From NCBI RefSeq assembly GCF_003390935.1, contig NZ_QNQZ01000003.1:186001-250000 (forward strand): a stretch of DNA of 64,000 nt, written 5' to 3'. Of the stretch, positions 45,336 to 55,847 are shown in pieces. The stretch comes from Lewinella sp. IMCC34191 (GTDB lineage Bacteria; Bacteroidota; Bacteroidia; Chitinophagales; Saprospiraceae). The notes under the pieces are model-generated. The model saw only the letters and a list, made by a program, of their open reading frames with translations. It was not told the DNA's origin and ran no database searches. Within the stretch, counting starts at the first letter, position 1, and each line of letters begins with the position of its first letter. A program made the translations under genes and the position numbers.

Positions 45336-46285
45336 AAAACCAGCTCACCATAGCCCTGCTCTTACTGACCGGACTGCTTCACGCGCAGTACGCGGTTGAC
45401 CTGTATGTCGCCTCCGACGGCAGGGCCGAGTATACCAGCATACAGGCGGCCGTCGATGCCGCCAAGTCATTTCCGGACGAACGCATCACCATTCACGTAG
45501 CCAATGGCGTCTACGAAGAAAAGGTAAAGATCTACGCCTGGAATAACCGGGTGACTTTGCTGGGTGAAAGTGCGGATTCGACGATTATTCGATTCGGCGA
45601 CTACTTTGACGGCATCGGCCGCGGCCGCAACAGCACCTTCCATACGGCCACCCTGTTGGTGCAGGGCGATGAATTCGAAGCGCGTAACCTGACCGTGGAG
45701 AATACCGCCGGACCGGTGGGCCAGGCCGTCGCCGTAGCCGTGGAGGCCGACCGGGCGGAGTTCTACGATTGCCGCTTTCTGGGCAACCAGGACACGCTTT
45801 ACGCCGACGGAGCCAACGCCCGACAGTATTACCGCGACTGCTACATCGAGGGTACGACGGACTTCATCTTCGGTGGGGCCACGGCGCTGTTTGAAAACTG
45901 TACCGTGCACGCCAAATCCAACTCTTACCTGACCGCGGCAAGCACGCCGGAGGGCCGGGAATACGGCTTCGTCTTTCTGAACTGCCGCCTGACCGCCGCC
46001 GAAGAGGTACATTCGGTGTACCTGGGCAGGCCGTGGCGGAGTTTCGCGCGCACCGTATTCGCGTACTGCGAGATGGGCGACCACATCGTACCCGCTGGTT
46101 GGGATAACTGGTCTTCCCCCGAAAAAGAGAAGACGGTCTTCTACGCCGAATACGAAAATACCGGAGCCGGTGCCCGGCCCGATGTCCGGGTCGAATGGAG
46201 CCGGCAGCTGACCGCCGGGGAAGCCGCCCGGCTATCAAAAGAACACGTTCTACGTCCCTTCCTTCTACCTGAAATGACCGATTAA
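45332..46285 (+). CDS. Pectinesterase (CE8)
   Basis: The protein has 317 residues with a signal peptide (1-18). The CE8 beta-helix signatures are present: GNQDTLY, GTTDFIFGG, and YLGRPWR, holding the two catalytic aspartates and the arginine. It removes methyl esters from homogalacturonan, making it accessible to lyases and hydrolases. It is coupled to GH43 (ATGA) and followed 13 nt later by the DUF4861 gene. Confidence 0.94.
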   Translation: MKNQLTIALLLLTGLLHAQYAVDLYVASDGRAEYTSIQAAVDAAKSFPDERITIHVANGVYEEKVKIYAWNNRVTLLGESADSTIIRFGDYFDGIGRGRNSTFHTATLLVQGDEFEARNLTVENTAGPVGQAVAVAVEADRAEFYDCRFLGNQDTLYADGANARQYYRDCYIEGTTDFIFGGATALFENCTVHAKSNSYLTAASTPEGREYGFVFLNCRLTAAEEVHSVYLGRPWRSFARTVFAYCEMGDHIVPAGWDNWSSPEKEKTVFYAEYENTGAGARPDVRVEWSRQLTAGEAARLSKEHVLRPFLLPEMTD

Positions 46286-46298
46286 CGGTCCGTGCCTA

Positions 46299-47543
46299 AT
46301 GTTTTCTACTATGATCAAACCAACTCTTGCCTCTCTATCACTCCTGCTGTGCTCCGCCGCGGCCTGCGGGCAAAACGAGACACCCGTAAGCGAATTATCG
46401 GTGACCAATCCCCTCCGGAGCGACCAGAAGGATGCCGCCTTTACGGTGCCCGCCGCGAAAATCGGCAACGGCAAACTGGCGGGCATCCACTTCCAGCACA
46501 AGGGGGAGGAAGTCCCGTACCAAACCGTTGACACCAACGGCGACGACCGCGACGATGCATACCTGCTGATGCTCAGCCTCGATGCTCGCGAAAGGACCAC
46601 CGTAAGCGCTCTGGACCTGGACGGTGCCGCTCCCCCGACCTTTCCGGACCGGACGCAAGCGGAGCTATCGCACAAGATCAATGGTTCCTGGAAAGACCGC
46701 GAATACATGGAAGGGGAATTCAGGAACGTAGATTCCCTGCGCGTACCCGACGAGCATACGGACCACTCCTGGTACATCCGCTACGAGGGACCCGGTTGGG
46801 AATCCGACCTGGTGGGGTACCGCTTTTACCTGGACTGGCGTAACGCGACCGACGTATTCGGGAAGAAACGGCCGGACATGGTCCTGCAGAACGTCGGACA
46901 GGATGGATTCGACTCCTACCACGAACCCTCCGACTGGGGAATGGACGTCCTCAAGGTGGGATCGTCCCTGGGCCTGGGTTCGCTGGCCACGTGGGTGGAG
47001 GACCATGCGCTGCGGGTAGAAACGACCGACTCGGTGACCAGCCGAATCGCCGAAAACGGTCCGCTCCGCAGCAAGATCCGTACCCGCTACTACGGCTGGG
47101 AGGCCAACGACCGGAAAACGGACGTCGTATCCGAACTGTCGATAGAAGCGGGCAGCCGCATGACGCGTCACGATGTACAACTCAGCGAGGAACTGCCGAA
47201 CCTGGCGACCGGTATCGTGAAAATGGAAACGGGAGAACGGATGCGTGGACAAGCCGGCGACTACGCCTACCTGGCGACCTACGGCGACCAGAGCCTGGCG
47301 GATGACGGACTCGGCCTGGCCATCATATACCGGATCGAGGACCTCATCGAGCTAACCGAAGACGAGCATAGCCACGTCGTCGTCCTGCAACCCGACGGAG
47401 ATAACCGCCTGACCTATTACTTCCTGGCCGCCTGGCAGCAGGAAGAGAACGGCATCACCTCCCCCTCCGATTTCAAAACTTACCTGGACGAGCAACTCCA
47501 ACGGCTCACCCATCCCCTGAAAGTGAAAGTTAGCGCCCGTTAG
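46299..47543 (+). CDS. DUF4861-family protein
   Basis: The protein has 414 residues; the ATG at 46311 (codon 5) is an alternative start giving a normal signal peptide. It starts with a signal peptide ending near AAACGQN (a weak lipobox). The family opening SVTNPLRSDQKDAAFTVP and the motif EGPGWESDLVGYRFYLDWRN are visible. DUF4861 proteins are common in pectin and uronic acid loci, and are suspected to be lyases or hydrolases, but the activity is unproven here. It sits between pectinesterase and GH105. Confidence 0.83.
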   Translation: MFSTMIKPTLASLSLLLCSAAACGQNETPVSELSVTNPLRSDQKDAAFTVPAAKIGNGKLAGIHFQHKGEEVPYQTVDTNGDDRDDAYLLMLSLDARERTTVSALDLDGAAPPTFPDRTQAELSHKINGSWKDREYMEGEFRNVDSLRVPDEHTDHSWYIRYEGPGWESDLVGYRFYLDWRNATDVFGKKRPDMVLQNVGQDGFDSYHEPSDWGMDVLKVGSSLGLGSLATWVEDHALRVETTDSVTSRIAENGPLRSKIRTRYYGWEANDRKTDVVSELSIEAGSRMTRHDVQLSEELPNLATGIVKMETGERMRGQAGDYAYLATYGDQSLADDGLGLAIIYRIEDLIELTEDEHSHVVVLQPDGDNRLTYYFLAAWQQEENGITSPSDFKTYLDEQLQRLTHPLKVKVSAR

Positions 47544-47577
47544 ACACGGTACGCTCACCACATTAACCCAAAGTCGT

Positions 47578-48849
47578 ATGCACTTCACTACTTTCCTTGC
47601 CCTTCCGATTCGGATGATCAGCGGGCTTTTCCTATTGCTGATCCTGTTTTCTACCTGCGCTCCGACGCCCGAAAAAACCGATGATCGGTCGGACGTGCGT
47701 GCCACGGCCGTGTCCCTATCATTTGACCTGCCCTGGTCGGAACGCATGGCCCAGTCCATCATGAAACGGGCTCCCGAATCCTGGATGAATGATTTTCAGG
47801 ACGATCTCAAATGGACCTACACGATCGGCCTCGTACTGAATTCCATGGTGGAAGTTGGCGAGGCCTACGACAAACCGGTCTACTTTGAATACGCGAGGGG
47901 CTATGGCGATACCATGATCAACGCGGCCGGGGAAATCCACGGCTACGAGATGGAGAAATTCAACATCGATATGATCGCCCCGGGGCCGCTACTTTTCAGC
48001 CTGTACGAGCGTACCGGCGAAGAGAAATACCGCAAAGCCATCGAAAGGCTGGAATGGCAGATGACGTGGCAACCGCAAACCACGGAGGGCGGGTACTGGC
48101 ACAAACTGCGCTACCCCTGGCAGATGTGGCTGGACGGTCTGTTCATGGGCGAGCCCTTCCAGGCGCAGTATGCCGTGCGGTTTGATGAGCCGGAAATGTT
48201 CGACCACATCGTTGACCAGTTCGTGCTGGCCGAAAAGCACATGCGCGATCCGAAAACCGGACTGCTCTACCACGGATGGGACGAAAGCCGCGTGCAGCGG
48301 TGGGCGGACGAGGAAACCGGCACCAGTGCGCACTTCTGGTCGCGGGCCATGGGCTGGTACTGTATGGGATTGGTGGACGTACTCGATTACCTCCCGGAGG
48401 ACCACCCGCGCCGGAGCGAACTCATCGACATCCTCAAGCGCACCCTCGATGCCGTACTCGAGGTACGCGACCCCGAGAGCAAGGTCTGGTACCAGGTACT
48501 GAACTACCCGGAGCGCGAGGGGAACTACCTGGAATCGACCGGATCAACCATGTTCGTCTACTCCATGATCAAGGGGGTGAACGAGGGTTACCTCGACGAG
48601 TCTTACCGCTCGGAGGCGGAGGAAAGCTGGGATGGTATCCTGGAGGAATTCATCCGCGAGGACCCGAGCGGTGAGATTAATCTGACCATGGGTTGCTCGG
48701 TAGCCGGACTCGGCGGCGATCCGTATCGCGACGGATCCTACGAGTATTACATCAGTGAGCCGGTACGGGATAACGACGCCAAGGGCATCGGTCCGTTTAT
48801 GCGCGCGGCACTGGAGTTCGAGCGCTCCGAGAAAGGCTCGAAACTCTAG
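47578..48849 (+). CDS. GH105 unsaturated rhamnogalacturonyl hydrolase-like lipoprotein
   Basis: The protein has 423 residues; an ATG at 47614 (codon 13) gives the better signal peptide (MISGLFLLLILFSTCAP), with the cysteine as lipobox. The (alpha/alpha)6 barrel shows motifs of GH105: LKWTYTIGLVLNSM, WQMWLDGLFMGEPF with the D residue region, and SAHFWSRAMGWYCMGLVDVL. It removes the unsaturated galacturonosyl end left by rhamnogalacturonan lyases. The gene ends about 175 nt before susC, the longest gap in this run. Confidence 0.92.
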   Translation: MHFTTFLALPIRMISGLFLLLILFSTCAPTPEKTDDRSDVRATAVSLSFDLPWSERMAQSIMKRAPESWMNDFQDDLKWTYTIGLVLNSMVEVGEAYDKPVYFEYARGYGDTMINAAGEIHGYEMEKFNIDMIAPGPLLFSLYERTGEEKYRKAIERLEWQMTWQPQTTEGGYWHKLRYPWQMWLDGLFMGEPFQAQYAVRFDEPEMFDHIVDQFVLAEKHMRDPKTGLLYHGWDESRVQRWADEETGTSAHFWSRAMGWYCMGLVDVLDYLPEDHPRRSELIDILKRTLDAVLEVRDPESKVWYQVLNYPEREGNYLESTGSTMFVYSMIKGVNEGYLDESYRSEAEESWDGILEEFIREDPSGEINLTMGCSVAGLGGDPYRDGSYEYYISEPVRDNDAKGIGPFMRAALEFERSEKGSKL

Positions 48850-49024
48850 CAATTCCTTGCTTTTCGGCGCGTACCGGTCACATATGCATGCCGCGTGACC
48901 GTGGGTTACAAAATGCGCACTTTAAGTTAATTCATGCATACCTGTCGATTCTTTCCCTAAATGGGTCATGGGCTTTCTTTGTCATATAGTTCTACTTCTC
49001 ACGGAGTATATAAAACTTGAAATC

Positions 49025-52000
49025 ATGCAAAAACCTTGTTTTAAAATAATATTCGGTTTTCTGATGCTAACGATCAGTTTGCTGAGTACCTCGCTCGCTG
49101 CCCAGCAGCAGGTGACGGGCCAGGTAACCGATACCGACGGCGAGGCCCTGATCGGAGTCACGATAATGGTCAAAGGGACGGGAACCGGATCGGTCACCGA
49201 CTTTGAGGGCAACTACGAAATCACCGCCGCGCCGGCCGACACATTGGTGTTTTCCTACACCGGTTATGGCGCCCAGGAAATACTGGTTGGAGATCAGCGC
49301 GTGATCGATCTGGAGATGTCCTCCAAAGCCTCCTTACTCGATGAGGTCGTGGTGGTCGGTTACGGCAGCGTGAAGCGGTCGGACCTGACCGGCTCGGTTG
49401 CCTCTTTATCCGGCGAGGAAATCAAGCGGACGCCCTACACCAGCGCGGCGGAAGCCATTACCGGTCGGCTGCCGGGCGTGAACGTACTGACCACGGACGG
49501 TTCCCCCGACGCCGAGGTCGTGATTCGCGTACGCGGTGGCGGATCCATTACCCAGGACAACTCGCCGCTATACGTGGTCGACGGCTTTATCGTCAACAGC
49601 ATCCGCGACGTTCCGCCCACCGATATCGAAAGCATCAACGTACTGAAGGACGCCGCCGCTACGGCGATCTACGGTGCCCAGGCCGCGAACGGCGTTATCG
49701 TGATCACTACCCGTCGCCCCGAAGCGGGCCGAATCTCGGTCAACTATAATGGCTTCGTGCAGGCGAAAGAACTCCCCTCGGATCGTCGCTACGACGTGCT
49801 ATCTCCCTACGAGTTCGTACTAGCCAACTACGAGTACGCCCGCCTTCGCTCCGACGCCGACGTCCGCAACTTTGAGCGCTTCTTCGGAAAGTACGACGAC
49901 CTGGAACTGTACAAGCAAAAACCCGGCACGGACTGGCAGGACGAGCTCTTCGGTGATCCCCGGCTGTCGCAGTACCACAACCTGAGCATGAGCGGCGGAT
50001 CGCAGACCACCAAACTCAGCCTGAGCCTGACCCGCAACGACGACGAAGGGCTGCTGATCGGCTCCGGCTTCGAACGGAACGCCCTGAACTTCAAACTGGA
50101 GCAGGACCTGGGATCCAACCTGATCTTCGAGGCGGGCGCCCGGGTCACAAGTACCGTAGTCAACGGCGCGGGTACCTCCGGAAACGCCCAGGTCAGCATC
50201 AAGGATGCCGTACAGACCCGCCCGGTCAACGGCATTGCAGACGAGCTGGAAATCGACCTGAACAGCATCGATGAGACGGACGACTTCCAGTCTTTCCTCC
50301 GCAGCCTGGTGAACCCCACCGAACTGACCAAGCAGGACTGGCGGAAGCAGACCACCAACGACTACATCTTCAACGCCGCACTGGCCTGGAACATCTCCGA
50401 CGACATTATCGCCAAGTCGACCTTCACCGGTTCCAAGACCTTTGACGAGCGACAGCGCTTCTACGGGCCGCTGACCAGCGAATCCTTCAACAACGGCGGC
50501 AACCTGCCCCTGGGTGAAAAGACGCAGATCGAGCGGTCCTCCTTCCGGTGGTTGAACACCCTGAGCTACCGGCTCGTCGATCTGAAAAACCACAACCTGG
50601 ACTTCCTGGCCGGCCACGAGATCTACAGCAATGGCGGGCAGGCCGACTTCGTCCGCGCCGAAGATTTCCGCCTTTCCATCACCCCGGAGGAACTCTTCGC
50701 GAACATGACCTTCGGACGTACCGACCGCCACGAGACGCAGCTGTACACGGACGAGAACCGGGTGTCCTTCTTCGGGCGGGTCAACTGGTCCATCCTGGAT
50801 AAGTACCTGATCACGGGTACGGTGCGGACCGACGCCTCCAGTAAGTTCGCCGCAGGCAACCGGGTAGGCGTATTCCCCGCTATCGCCCTGGGTTGGAAAC
50901 TGGACGATGAGGCCTTCCTGGACGGAGCCGATTGGCTACAGGAACTCAAACTGCGGGTGAGCTACGGGGAAACCGGTAACGACCGCATCGACGCTACGGC
51001 CACGCAGTTTCTCTTCGTAGGGTCGACGGAAAACGGCCCGGGCTTCAACAACCAAAACAACGTGTACTACACGCCGTCGGGTAATACGCTCTACAACCCC
51101 TTTGTCCAGTGGGAAACTACCGTCAACCGCAACGCGGGCCTGGACTTCTCCCTCTTCGACGGAGCCGTCTACGGGGCCTTCGACGTGTACTACAATACGA
51201 CCCGCGACCTGCTGTTGCGGTCACAGATTCCGTCCAATACCGGCTTCACCACCCAGTGGGATAACATCGGATCCACCTCGAACCGGGGGGTTGAGCTCGG
51301 CCTGAACGCCTTCATCGTCAACCGACCGGAGTTTTCCATCACCGGCAGCTTCAATATCGGTGTAAACCGCGCCCGCATCGAAGACCTCGGGGGAGCCGAA
51401 TCGCGCTTCTTTCAGTCGAACTGGGCCAGTACCGACCTGAATAACCAGAACGATTACCTGCTGGAAGTCGGTGGTACGCTGGGCCAAATTTACGGCTACG
51501 TGGAGGATGGCTACTACACCACCGACGACTTCACGAGCTACGATCCGATTTCGGACGAGTACACGCTGGCGGACGGTGTCCCTAACAGCGGCTCAACCGT
51601 CGGCAATCCGGACATCCGGCCCGGCTTCCTGAAATTGAAGGACCTGAACGGTGACGGGGAAATCACCGCCGACGACCGCCAGGTGATCGGCAATACCCTC
51701 CCGGCCGCCCAGGGCGGTTTCGGATTCAACGCCACCTTCCGCGGCTTCGACGCTAATATCTTCTTCAACTGGTCGCTCGGCAACGACGTCTACAACACCG
51801 GCAAGATCCAGTACAACCAGTTCCGCCGCGTGAACTACGGCAACCTGCTGGAGACGATGAGCATCGATAACCGCTTCACCTATCTCGACGTGGACGGCTC
51901 CTACACGGGCACCCCCGGTGGCATCGTTACCGACCTGGACCAGCTCGCCGAACTCAACGAAGGGAAGAATATCTGGTCGCACAACAGCTACGGCATTGCC

Positions 52001-52288
52001 GGGGCCGTCCTCACCGACTGGGCCGTTGAGGACGGTTCCTTCCTCCGCCTGAACAACCTGAACCTGGGCTATACTCTCCCGAGTGCGCTGACCGAACGGG
52101 TAGGCGTATCCAGCCTCCGGCTTTACGTCACGGGTAATAACCTCCTCCTCTGGACCAAGTATTCCGGTTACGATCCCGAGGTAAGTACCTCGCGTAGCTC
52201 GTCCTACGCCGCCCTCACACCGGGCGTGGACTACTCCTCCTTTCCCCGTAGCCGCTCCTACACTTTCGGCGTTAACGTCACCTTTTAA
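49025..52288 (+). CDS. susC: SusC-family TonB-linked outer-membrane transporter
   Basis: The protein has 1087 residues from the ATG at 49025; a longer frame to 48968 adds a non-signal N-terminus and is rejected. After the signal (MQKPCFKIIFGFLMLT region) comes a carboxypeptidase-like beta sandwich (QQVTGQVTDTDGEALIGV), the TonB box-type plug (DEVVVVGYGSVKRSDLTGSV, then NVLKDAAATAIYGAQAANG) and a large 22-strand barrel ending ...SYTFGVNVTF. It imports oligosaccharides with the following SusD lipoprotein. It is typical of a polysaccharide utilisation locus, here for pectin. Confidence 0.95.
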   Translation: MQKPCFKIIFGFLMLTISLLSTSLAAQQQVTGQVTDTDGEALIGVTIMVKGTGTGSVTDFEGNYEITAAPADTLVFSYTGYGAQEILVGDQRVIDLEMSSKASLLDEVVVVGYGSVKRSDLTGSVASLSGEEIKRTPYTSAAEAITGRLPGVNVLTTDGSPDAEVVIRVRGGGSITQDNSPLYVVDGFIVNSIRDVPPTDIESINVLKDAAATAIYGAQAANGVIVITTRRPEAGRISVNYNGFVQAKELPSDRRYDVLSPYEFVLANYEYARLRSDADVRNFERFFGKYDDLELYKQKPGTDWQDELFGDPRLSQYHNLSMSGGSQTTKLSLSLTRNDDEGLLIGSGFERNALNFKLEQDLGSNLIFEAGARVTSTVVNGAGTSGNAQVSIKDAVQTRPVNGIADELEIDLNSIDETDDFQSFLRSLVNPTELTKQDWRKQTTNDYIFNAALAWNISDDIIAKSTFTGSKTFDERQRFYGPLTSESFNNGGNLPLGEKTQIERSSFRWLNTLSYRLVDLKNHNLDFLAGHEIYSNGGQADFVRAEDFRLSITPEELFANMTFGRTDRHETQLYTDENRVSFFGRVNWSILDKYLITGTVRTDASSKFAAGNRVGVFPAIALGWKLDDEAFLDGADWLQELKLRVSYGETGNDRIDATATQFLFVGSTENGPGFNNQNNVYYTPSGNTLYNPFVQWETTVNRNAGLDFSLFDGAVYGAFDVYYNTTRDLLLRSQIPSNTGFTTQWDNIGSTSNRGVELGLNAFIVNRPEFSITGSFNIGVNRARIEDLGGAESRFFQSNWASTDLNNQNDYLLEVGGTLGQIYGYVEDGYYTTDDFTSYDPISDEYTLADGVPNSGSTVGNPDIRPGFLKLKDLNGDGEITADDRQVIGNTLPAAQGGFGFNATFRGFDANIFFNWSLGNDVYNTGKIQYNQFRRVNYGNLLETMSIDNRFTYLDVDGSYTGTPGGIVTDLDQLAELNEGKNIWSHNSYGIAGAVLTDWAVEDGSFLRLNNLNLGYTLPSALTERVGVSSLRLYVTGNNLLLWTKYSGYDPEVSTSRSSSYAALTPGVDYSSFPRSRSYTFGVNVTF

Positions 52289-52310
52289 TCGCCCCTGAAA
52301 TCGATCAATC

Positions 52311-54131
52311 ATGCCAATTAGACTCATCCTGTCGCTGCTGGCCGTAGCCACCGTGGCTTCCTGCTCCGACTTCCTGGAACCCGAATCGCTGTCGACCTTC
52401 GACACGGAATACGTATTCTCGAACGTCGACGACGCCCGCAAGGGAGTAAACGCCGTCTACCAGCCGTTCAGCACGGACCCCTTCCGCTCGCGGCTATCCA
52501 ATAACATGACCGGTAACACGGACATCGAGCACGCCAGCGGCTGGACCAGCTCCGGTGACCGGTATCAAATCTGGGACCTCGAAGCCCTGTCCAGCAATAA
52601 CGACCTGCGGCGGGTCTGGAACGCGGCTTACACCGCTATCCGGGACGCCAACATTGCCATTGAGGGCATTCAGGGCAGTGGCCTGCTCGAAACCGAAGAC
52701 GTGGCCACCTCCCGCACCATGTACCACCTGCTCGGTGAGGCCTATACCCTTCGTGCCTACTGGTACAGCATGCTCGTCTACTACTGGGGTGACGTACCCA
52801 ACGTACGGGAAGCCCCGAGGGCGGGGAACGACTTCTTCCTTCCGAAAGAGAATCGCAACGTCATTCTGTCGAATGTCATACAGGACATGATCGACATCGA
52901 ATCGCAGATGATGTGGGCGGAAGAGTTGCCCTTCGGTATCGAGCAGGTAAGCCGGGAGTATACCCTCGGTATGATCGCGCGTATCGCCCTGCAGCGCGGC
53001 GGTTATTACCTCCAGCCCGACCTGACGCAGAACCGGGAGGCCGATTACCTGGATTACTACCAGATCGCCAAGGATTACACCGGTAAGCTCATGGAGCTTA
53101 AAGATCGCGAGTTGCCGGAGGATTTCCGTCAGGTATTCCTCAACAATGCCAAGTTCGCCTCCCCCGTGAACGACGACATCCTCTTCGAAGTACCCTTCGC
53201 GCTCGGCAACGGCGACGTGGGCTGGAACATCGGTATTACCGTCCGGGGAGGGGCAACGGCCGCCCACGGCTACGGTTCCGGGAACAACTACATGTCCATG
53301 CCCCCGACCTACTATTACTCCTTCGACACCGCCGATATCCGCCGGGATATAACCTGCGGTCTCTGGTTTGTCGATGTTGACGGGAATAAGTACGTCATCA
53401 ACGACATCAATAACATATCGCAGGGTAAGTGGAGCCGCTGGTTCCTCGATTCGCCTCCCGGTGCATCTTCCGCCAAGGGTACCGGCATCAACTGGCCCAT
53501 GCTGCGCTACTCAGACGTGCTCCTCATGCACGCCGAAGCCGAAAATGAACTCAACGGTCCTACCGCAACGGCACAGAACGCCCTGCGTCGCGTCCGCCAG
53601 CGCGCCTTCGCCGAAGTCGACTGGGACGAAAAGGTAGATGATTACATCAGCGACATTTCTTCCAGCAAGGAGGATTTCTTCGATGCCATCGTAGACGAAC
53701 GCGCCTGGGAATTTGGCGGGGAAATGATTCGGAAGTACGAGCTCATCCGCTGGGGGAACTACTCCGAAAAAATGGAGGAAACGGTGGACGGTCTGCTCGC
53801 CATGGCCGACGCCGCCGCCACCGGGACCGGTGAATACGCGGAACTCCCCGATTACATCTACTGGAAGATCGACGAGAGCGGAAACTTCGTCGTATACAAC
53901 CCCAACCGCGACGTCGTAGCACCGCCCGACGATACCTGGGAGCGGGAGACGTGGCTACTTGACCTGACCGACGAGGTCACCATCTACGACGAATGGATCA
54001 CGAAAGACTGGGCAAACTACATCGACGAAGGTCCCCAACCCGGCACGGCACGCTACATCTTCCCCGTCCCCGAAGAGGCTATCACGAATAGCCAGGGAAC
54101 GATATCCAACGACGGATACGGATTTAACTAG
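52311..54131 (+). CDS. susD: SusD/RagB-family surface glycan-binding lipoprotein
   Basis: The protein has 606 residues with a lipoprotein signal (VATVASCSDF, cysteine at about 18). The SusD features are present: four TPR-like helical pairs (EAYTLRAYWYSMLVYYWGDVP), and the conserved RYSDVLLMHAEAENELNG. It covers the SusC barrel like a lid and binds the glycan. It starts 22 nt after susC and ends 21 nt before the DUF5123-like gene, so all three are one unit. Confidence 0.95.
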   Translation: MPIRLILSLLAVATVASCSDFLEPESLSTFDTEYVFSNVDDARKGVNAVYQPFSTDPFRSRLSNNMTGNTDIEHASGWTSSGDRYQIWDLEALSSNNDLRRVWNAAYTAIRDANIAIEGIQGSGLLETEDVATSRTMYHLLGEAYTLRAYWYSMLVYYWGDVPNVREAPRAGNDFFLPKENRNVILSNVIQDMIDIESQMMWAEELPFGIEQVSREYTLGMIARIALQRGGYYLQPDLTQNREADYLDYYQIAKDYTGKLMELKDRELPEDFRQVFLNNAKFASPVNDDILFEVPFALGNGDVGWNIGITVRGGATAAHGYGSGNNYMSMPPTYYYSFDTADIRRDITCGLWFVDVDGNKYVINDINNISQGKWSRWFLDSPPGASSAKGTGINWPMLRYSDVLLMHAEAENELNGPTATAQNALRRVRQRAFAEVDWDEKVDDYISDISSSKEDFFDAIVDERAWEFGGEMIRKYELIRWGNYSEKMEETVDGLLAMADAAATGTGEYAELPDYIYWKIDESGNFVVYNPNRDVVAPPDDTWERETWLLDLTDEVTIYDEWITKDWANYIDEGPQPGTARYIFPVPEEAITNSQGTISNDGYGFN

Positions 54132-54152
54132 TCGGTCATTTAATCAATTATC

Positions 54153-55814
54153 ATGAAATATTTCAAGTCTAATATATCCCTCACGCTGGCCTTGCTGGCG
54201 GTTGGGCTGGTCCTCTTTTCGGGCTGTGAAGAAGAAGAATTTTATCCTCGTACCCGTCTGTTCCAGCCGGTATTGAACGAACCCCTGATGGCTGAATTCA
54301 ACACCATCATCGTCAATATGGGGAATATCAAAGAGGCCGATAGCTATACCCTCGAGGTGAGCCGCGACAGTTTCGTCTCGGTACTCTACACCCTGGAGTC
54401 CGATACGAGCTATGTCATCCTGGACGAGTCCAATCTCGGGGAGCCCCTACTCTACTCCACGCTGTACCAGGTACGGGCCACGGCCCACGCCGACGAGGAT
54501 GAGTACGACAGCTTACCGTCGGATCTCGGGGAAGTACGGACAGAGCGTTTTCCCTCCATCCTTTACGTACCCACGGAGGGAGATATGCTCGACGGGCAGG
54601 TACGTGTTCGGTGGCAGGTATCCGGCGAAGAAATCACCACTGTCCGGGTGTTCGCCCGTTCCGACGAGCGACTCACCTCCCCCCTACAGGAGTACTCGGT
54701 CGAGCAGGACACCGGGCAGTTCATTGTCCGTCAGCTGAATCCCCTCACCGAGTATACGGTTGCCATTTACAGCGGCCCGAACGGAGAGGAACTGCGTGGT
54801 TTTGAGTTCTTCACCACCATCGCCAGCGCCATTAATCTGAGCAATCCCACGGTGATCGATCTCAGCAATTCGAGTGACCCCGACACCCTGACCTCCGTCG
54901 TCAACAACGCCAACGACGGCGATACGATCGTACTGCAGAAAGGATTCACGTATAACTTTCCGGCCGAAGATCTGGCTAAGTCGATCACGTTCGCATCCGC
55001 GTATGGTTTCGGAGAAGAACGTCCGGTTCTCTTTACGACCGGTAACTGGAACATCGTTCCGGGGTCCAACATCGACCATGTCCGCTTTATCGACATTGAA
55101 TTACGCGGAGAAGACTTCGGCGGGGACTACGTCTTCAATCCAAACCTCGACGTGCGTACCGACCTGGGAGAATTGAGCTTCGAGAATTGCATCATCAATC
55201 AATTCCGGGGCATCATCCGTATTCGGACCCAAATGTTCCTCGGTACGCTCCGGATCAATAATTCCATCGTGCACACTATCGGCGGATACGGAATTCTTAC
55301 CACCGATACCGACGGTGCGGGCAATGCGGCGGTCGACCATGTCGTACTCACGAACAGCACGTTCTACAAGGCCGAAGCCTTCCTCCAGTCCCGGCAGAAC
55401 ACCCAGTCGATCACCATCGACAACTGCACTTTTCACCAGGTGGGCAGCGCCGGTGGGGGCGTCATGTTCCGTTGGCGCGGCGAAGATGGCCTGTTGAGCA
55501 ACGTGCTTGACGGCATCTCCATCACGAATAGCATTTGGGGCCCGGGTTGGGATCAATCCGGAGAAGCGGAATCTTTCGACATTCGCGGCATCTACGACGG
55601 TCTGGAAAACACCACTTTCAGTATCGTCAATACCTACGCGACGTCGGATTTCTCCTTCTCCGAGGGCTCCGAAATTCCCGGCTTTCCGGCTATTCCCTAC
55701 AACGGGACGGCCCAGGATCTGTGGGTGGCCCCGAACGAGGGCAACTTCAACTTTGAGGATACGGGCTTTACCGGACGGAATGACGCCGGTGATCCACGGT
55801 GGCGGCCGTTCTAG
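54153..55814 (+). CDS. DUF5123/DUF4957-type surface lipoprotein of the pectin locus (SGBP-like)
   Basis: The protein has 553 residues. Lipoprotein signal: LVLFSGCEEEE (cysteine at about 25). Two Ig/FN3-like domains come next (about 35-230), then a right-handed beta-helix (240-545) with repeated N-x-S/T-x-F strands, for example IDNCTFHQVGSAGGG. Such proteins follow SusD in pectin loci and are thought to bind or retain pectin at the surface. There are no visible catalytic residues of a lyase. The start is an ATG. Confidence 0.85.
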   Translation: MKYFKSNISLTLALLAVGLVLFSGCEEEEFYPRTRLFQPVLNEPLMAEFNTIIVNMGNIKEADSYTLEVSRDSFVSVLYTLESDTSYVILDESNLGEPLLYSTLYQVRATAHADEDEYDSLPSDLGEVRTERFPSILYVPTEGDMLDGQVRVRWQVSGEEITTVRVFARSDERLTSPLQEYSVEQDTGQFIVRQLNPLTEYTVAIYSGPNGEELRGFEFFTTIASAINLSNPTVIDLSNSSDPDTLTSVVNNANDGDTIVLQKGFTYNFPAEDLAKSITFASAYGFGEERPVLFTTGNWNIVPGSNIDHVRFIDIELRGEDFGGDYVFNPNLDVRTDLGELSFENCIINQFRGIIRIRTQMFLGTLRINNSIVHTIGGYGILTTDTDGAGNAAVDHVVLTNSTFYKAEAFLQSRQNTQSITIDNCTFHQVGSAGGGVMFRWRGEDGLLSNVLDGISITNSIWGPGWDQSGEAESFDIRGIYDGLENTTFSIVNTYATSDFSFSEGSEIPGFPAIPYNGTAQDLWVAPNEGNFNFEDTGFTGRNDAGDPRWRPF

Positions 55815-55847
55815 GCCGATATACGCTAAAACCAGGTTGTGCGAACC

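Noticed and set aside
48968-49024. Upstream start for SusC
   Set aside because: The added residues are not a signal peptide, whereas the ATG at 49025 begins one.
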